From positions 1-5,645 of the forward strand of contig CASFSH010000194.1 in NCBI GenBank assembly GCA_949297205.1: DNA of 5,645 nt, given 5' to 3'. The notes beneath the pieces were generated by a model. It saw nothing but the letters and a program-made list of their open reading frames with translations, had not been told where the DNA came from and made no database searches. Of this stretch, positions 5,529 through 5,645 are shown piece by piece. The translations under genes were made by a program, and so were the position numbers. How positions within the stretch are numbered: position 1 is the first letter of the stretch; each line of letters starts with the position of its first letter. This DNA comes from an uncultured Bacillota bacterium (GTDB taxonomy: Bacteria > Bacillota > Clostridia > UBA1381).

Positions 5529-5645
5529 ATGGTTAATATTTTACAAGAAAACAAGATAAATTTCAAGAGTTTAGAGAAAAATATTTTTAAGTACGGTTGC
5601 GAGGTTGCCTGCGAGGAGTTAAAAAACATGCTTCAGGAGATTGAC
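5529..5645 (+). CDS. ISLre2-family (UPF0236) transposase, N-terminal fragment cut by window end
   Basis: The 39 visible residues begin MVNILQENKINFKSLEK and continue with an amphipathic KYGCEVACEELKNMLQEID. This is the recognisable N-terminus of ISLre2/UPF0236 transposases, which typically start with a short strand, 'INFKxLE', and then a helix with a cysteine-containing 'GCE'. Full-length members have roughly 400-500 residues, so most of the protein, including the catalytic part, lies beyond the window and its integrity cannot be judged. The ATG is preceded by AGGTGGTG at 5517-5524, four bases upstream, a close but strong ribosome site. Upstream lie its own promoter and an inverted repeat. 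It encodes the mobility enzyme of the element adjoining the truncated glycan operon. Confidence 0.78.
   Translation, partial: MVNILQENKINFKSLEKNIFKYGCEVACEELKNMLQEID

Larger units (their letters stand above)
5311..5645 (+). mobile_element. Left portion of an ISLre2-family insertion sequence (boundary uncertain, right part outside window)
   Basis: The transposase start at 5529 identifies the element. The 200-odd bases before it contain no gene and hold AT-rich DNA with structures typical of an IS end: the repeated nonamer TGGCAAAAA at 5429 and 5449, a hairpin at 5443-5466, and a promoter at 5462-5490. The terminal inverted repeat and target duplication cannot be fixed without the right end. 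The left edge may lie anywhere from about 5271, where RepA_N similarity fades, to about 5430. Between 5311 and 5428 I see no other feature. Confidence 0.5.

Noticed and set aside
1..5645. CRISPR array, tRNA, rRNA or riboswitch
   Set aside because: No regularly spaced repeats, cloverleaf sequence or recognisable riboswitch core was seen on either strand.

Overview
The window looks like chromosomal DNA of an AT-rich anaerobic Firmicute of the class Clostridia, probably a gut or rumen Lachnospiraceae/Oscillospiraceae-type organism. The reasons are strong AGGAGG-type ribosome binding sites, low GC, tightly packed co-directional carbohydrate genes, an ISLre2-type transposase start and a RepA_N-like start at the right end. 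No organism name can be given from the sequence alone.

Layout. Everything convincing reads on the + strand. Positions 1-233 are the C-terminal end of a protein that starts outside the window; it looks like the terminal beta-sandwich domain of a large secreted clostridial protein. Then comes a compact run of carbohydrate-related genes with very short or overlapping junctions: a PhnP-like metallo-beta-lactamase-fold hydrolase (251-1102), a GH110-like right-handed beta-helix enzyme (1102-2550, with an in-frame TGA and a continuation to 2730), a GH43-family glycosidase (2747-3607), an alpha/beta-hydrolase of the acetyl-xylan-esterase type (best start TTG at 3616, end 4395), and the N-terminal part of a GH94-type ('glycosyltransferase 36') phosphorylase-like protein (4416 to about 4994). 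None of the four whole genes (MBL, GH110, GH43, esterase) begins with a signal peptide, and neither does the repaired GH94 fragment. The set therefore fits cytoplasmic trimming of an imported, acetylated, galactose/arabinose/xylose-decorated oligosaccharide; the actual substrate is an inference.

The locus is damaged. The GH110-like gene has a TGA stop in the same frame as a clearly homologous 59-codon C-terminal tail. The GH94-like gene has a perfect RBS and ATG at 4416 but loses frame at an A7 run; one extra A restores the family-typical N-terminus. Its 3' three quarters are missing, and foreign-looking sequence starts at about 4995 with a large hairpin.

From about 4995 to 5645 the DNA is AT-rich mobile-element material: a 17-19 bp hairpin with a T-run (5005-5060), a 14-codon open frame ending against an intrinsic terminator (5168-5200), a strong RBS followed by a short, degenerate frame resembling the start of a RepA_N replication initiator (5230-5310), and the left part of an ISLre2-family insertion sequence with promoter, hairpin and transposase start (5529 to the window end). 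I do not see a complete novel system here. The most informative features are the two separate gene lesions and the layered mobile-element junction that truncates the glycan operon.
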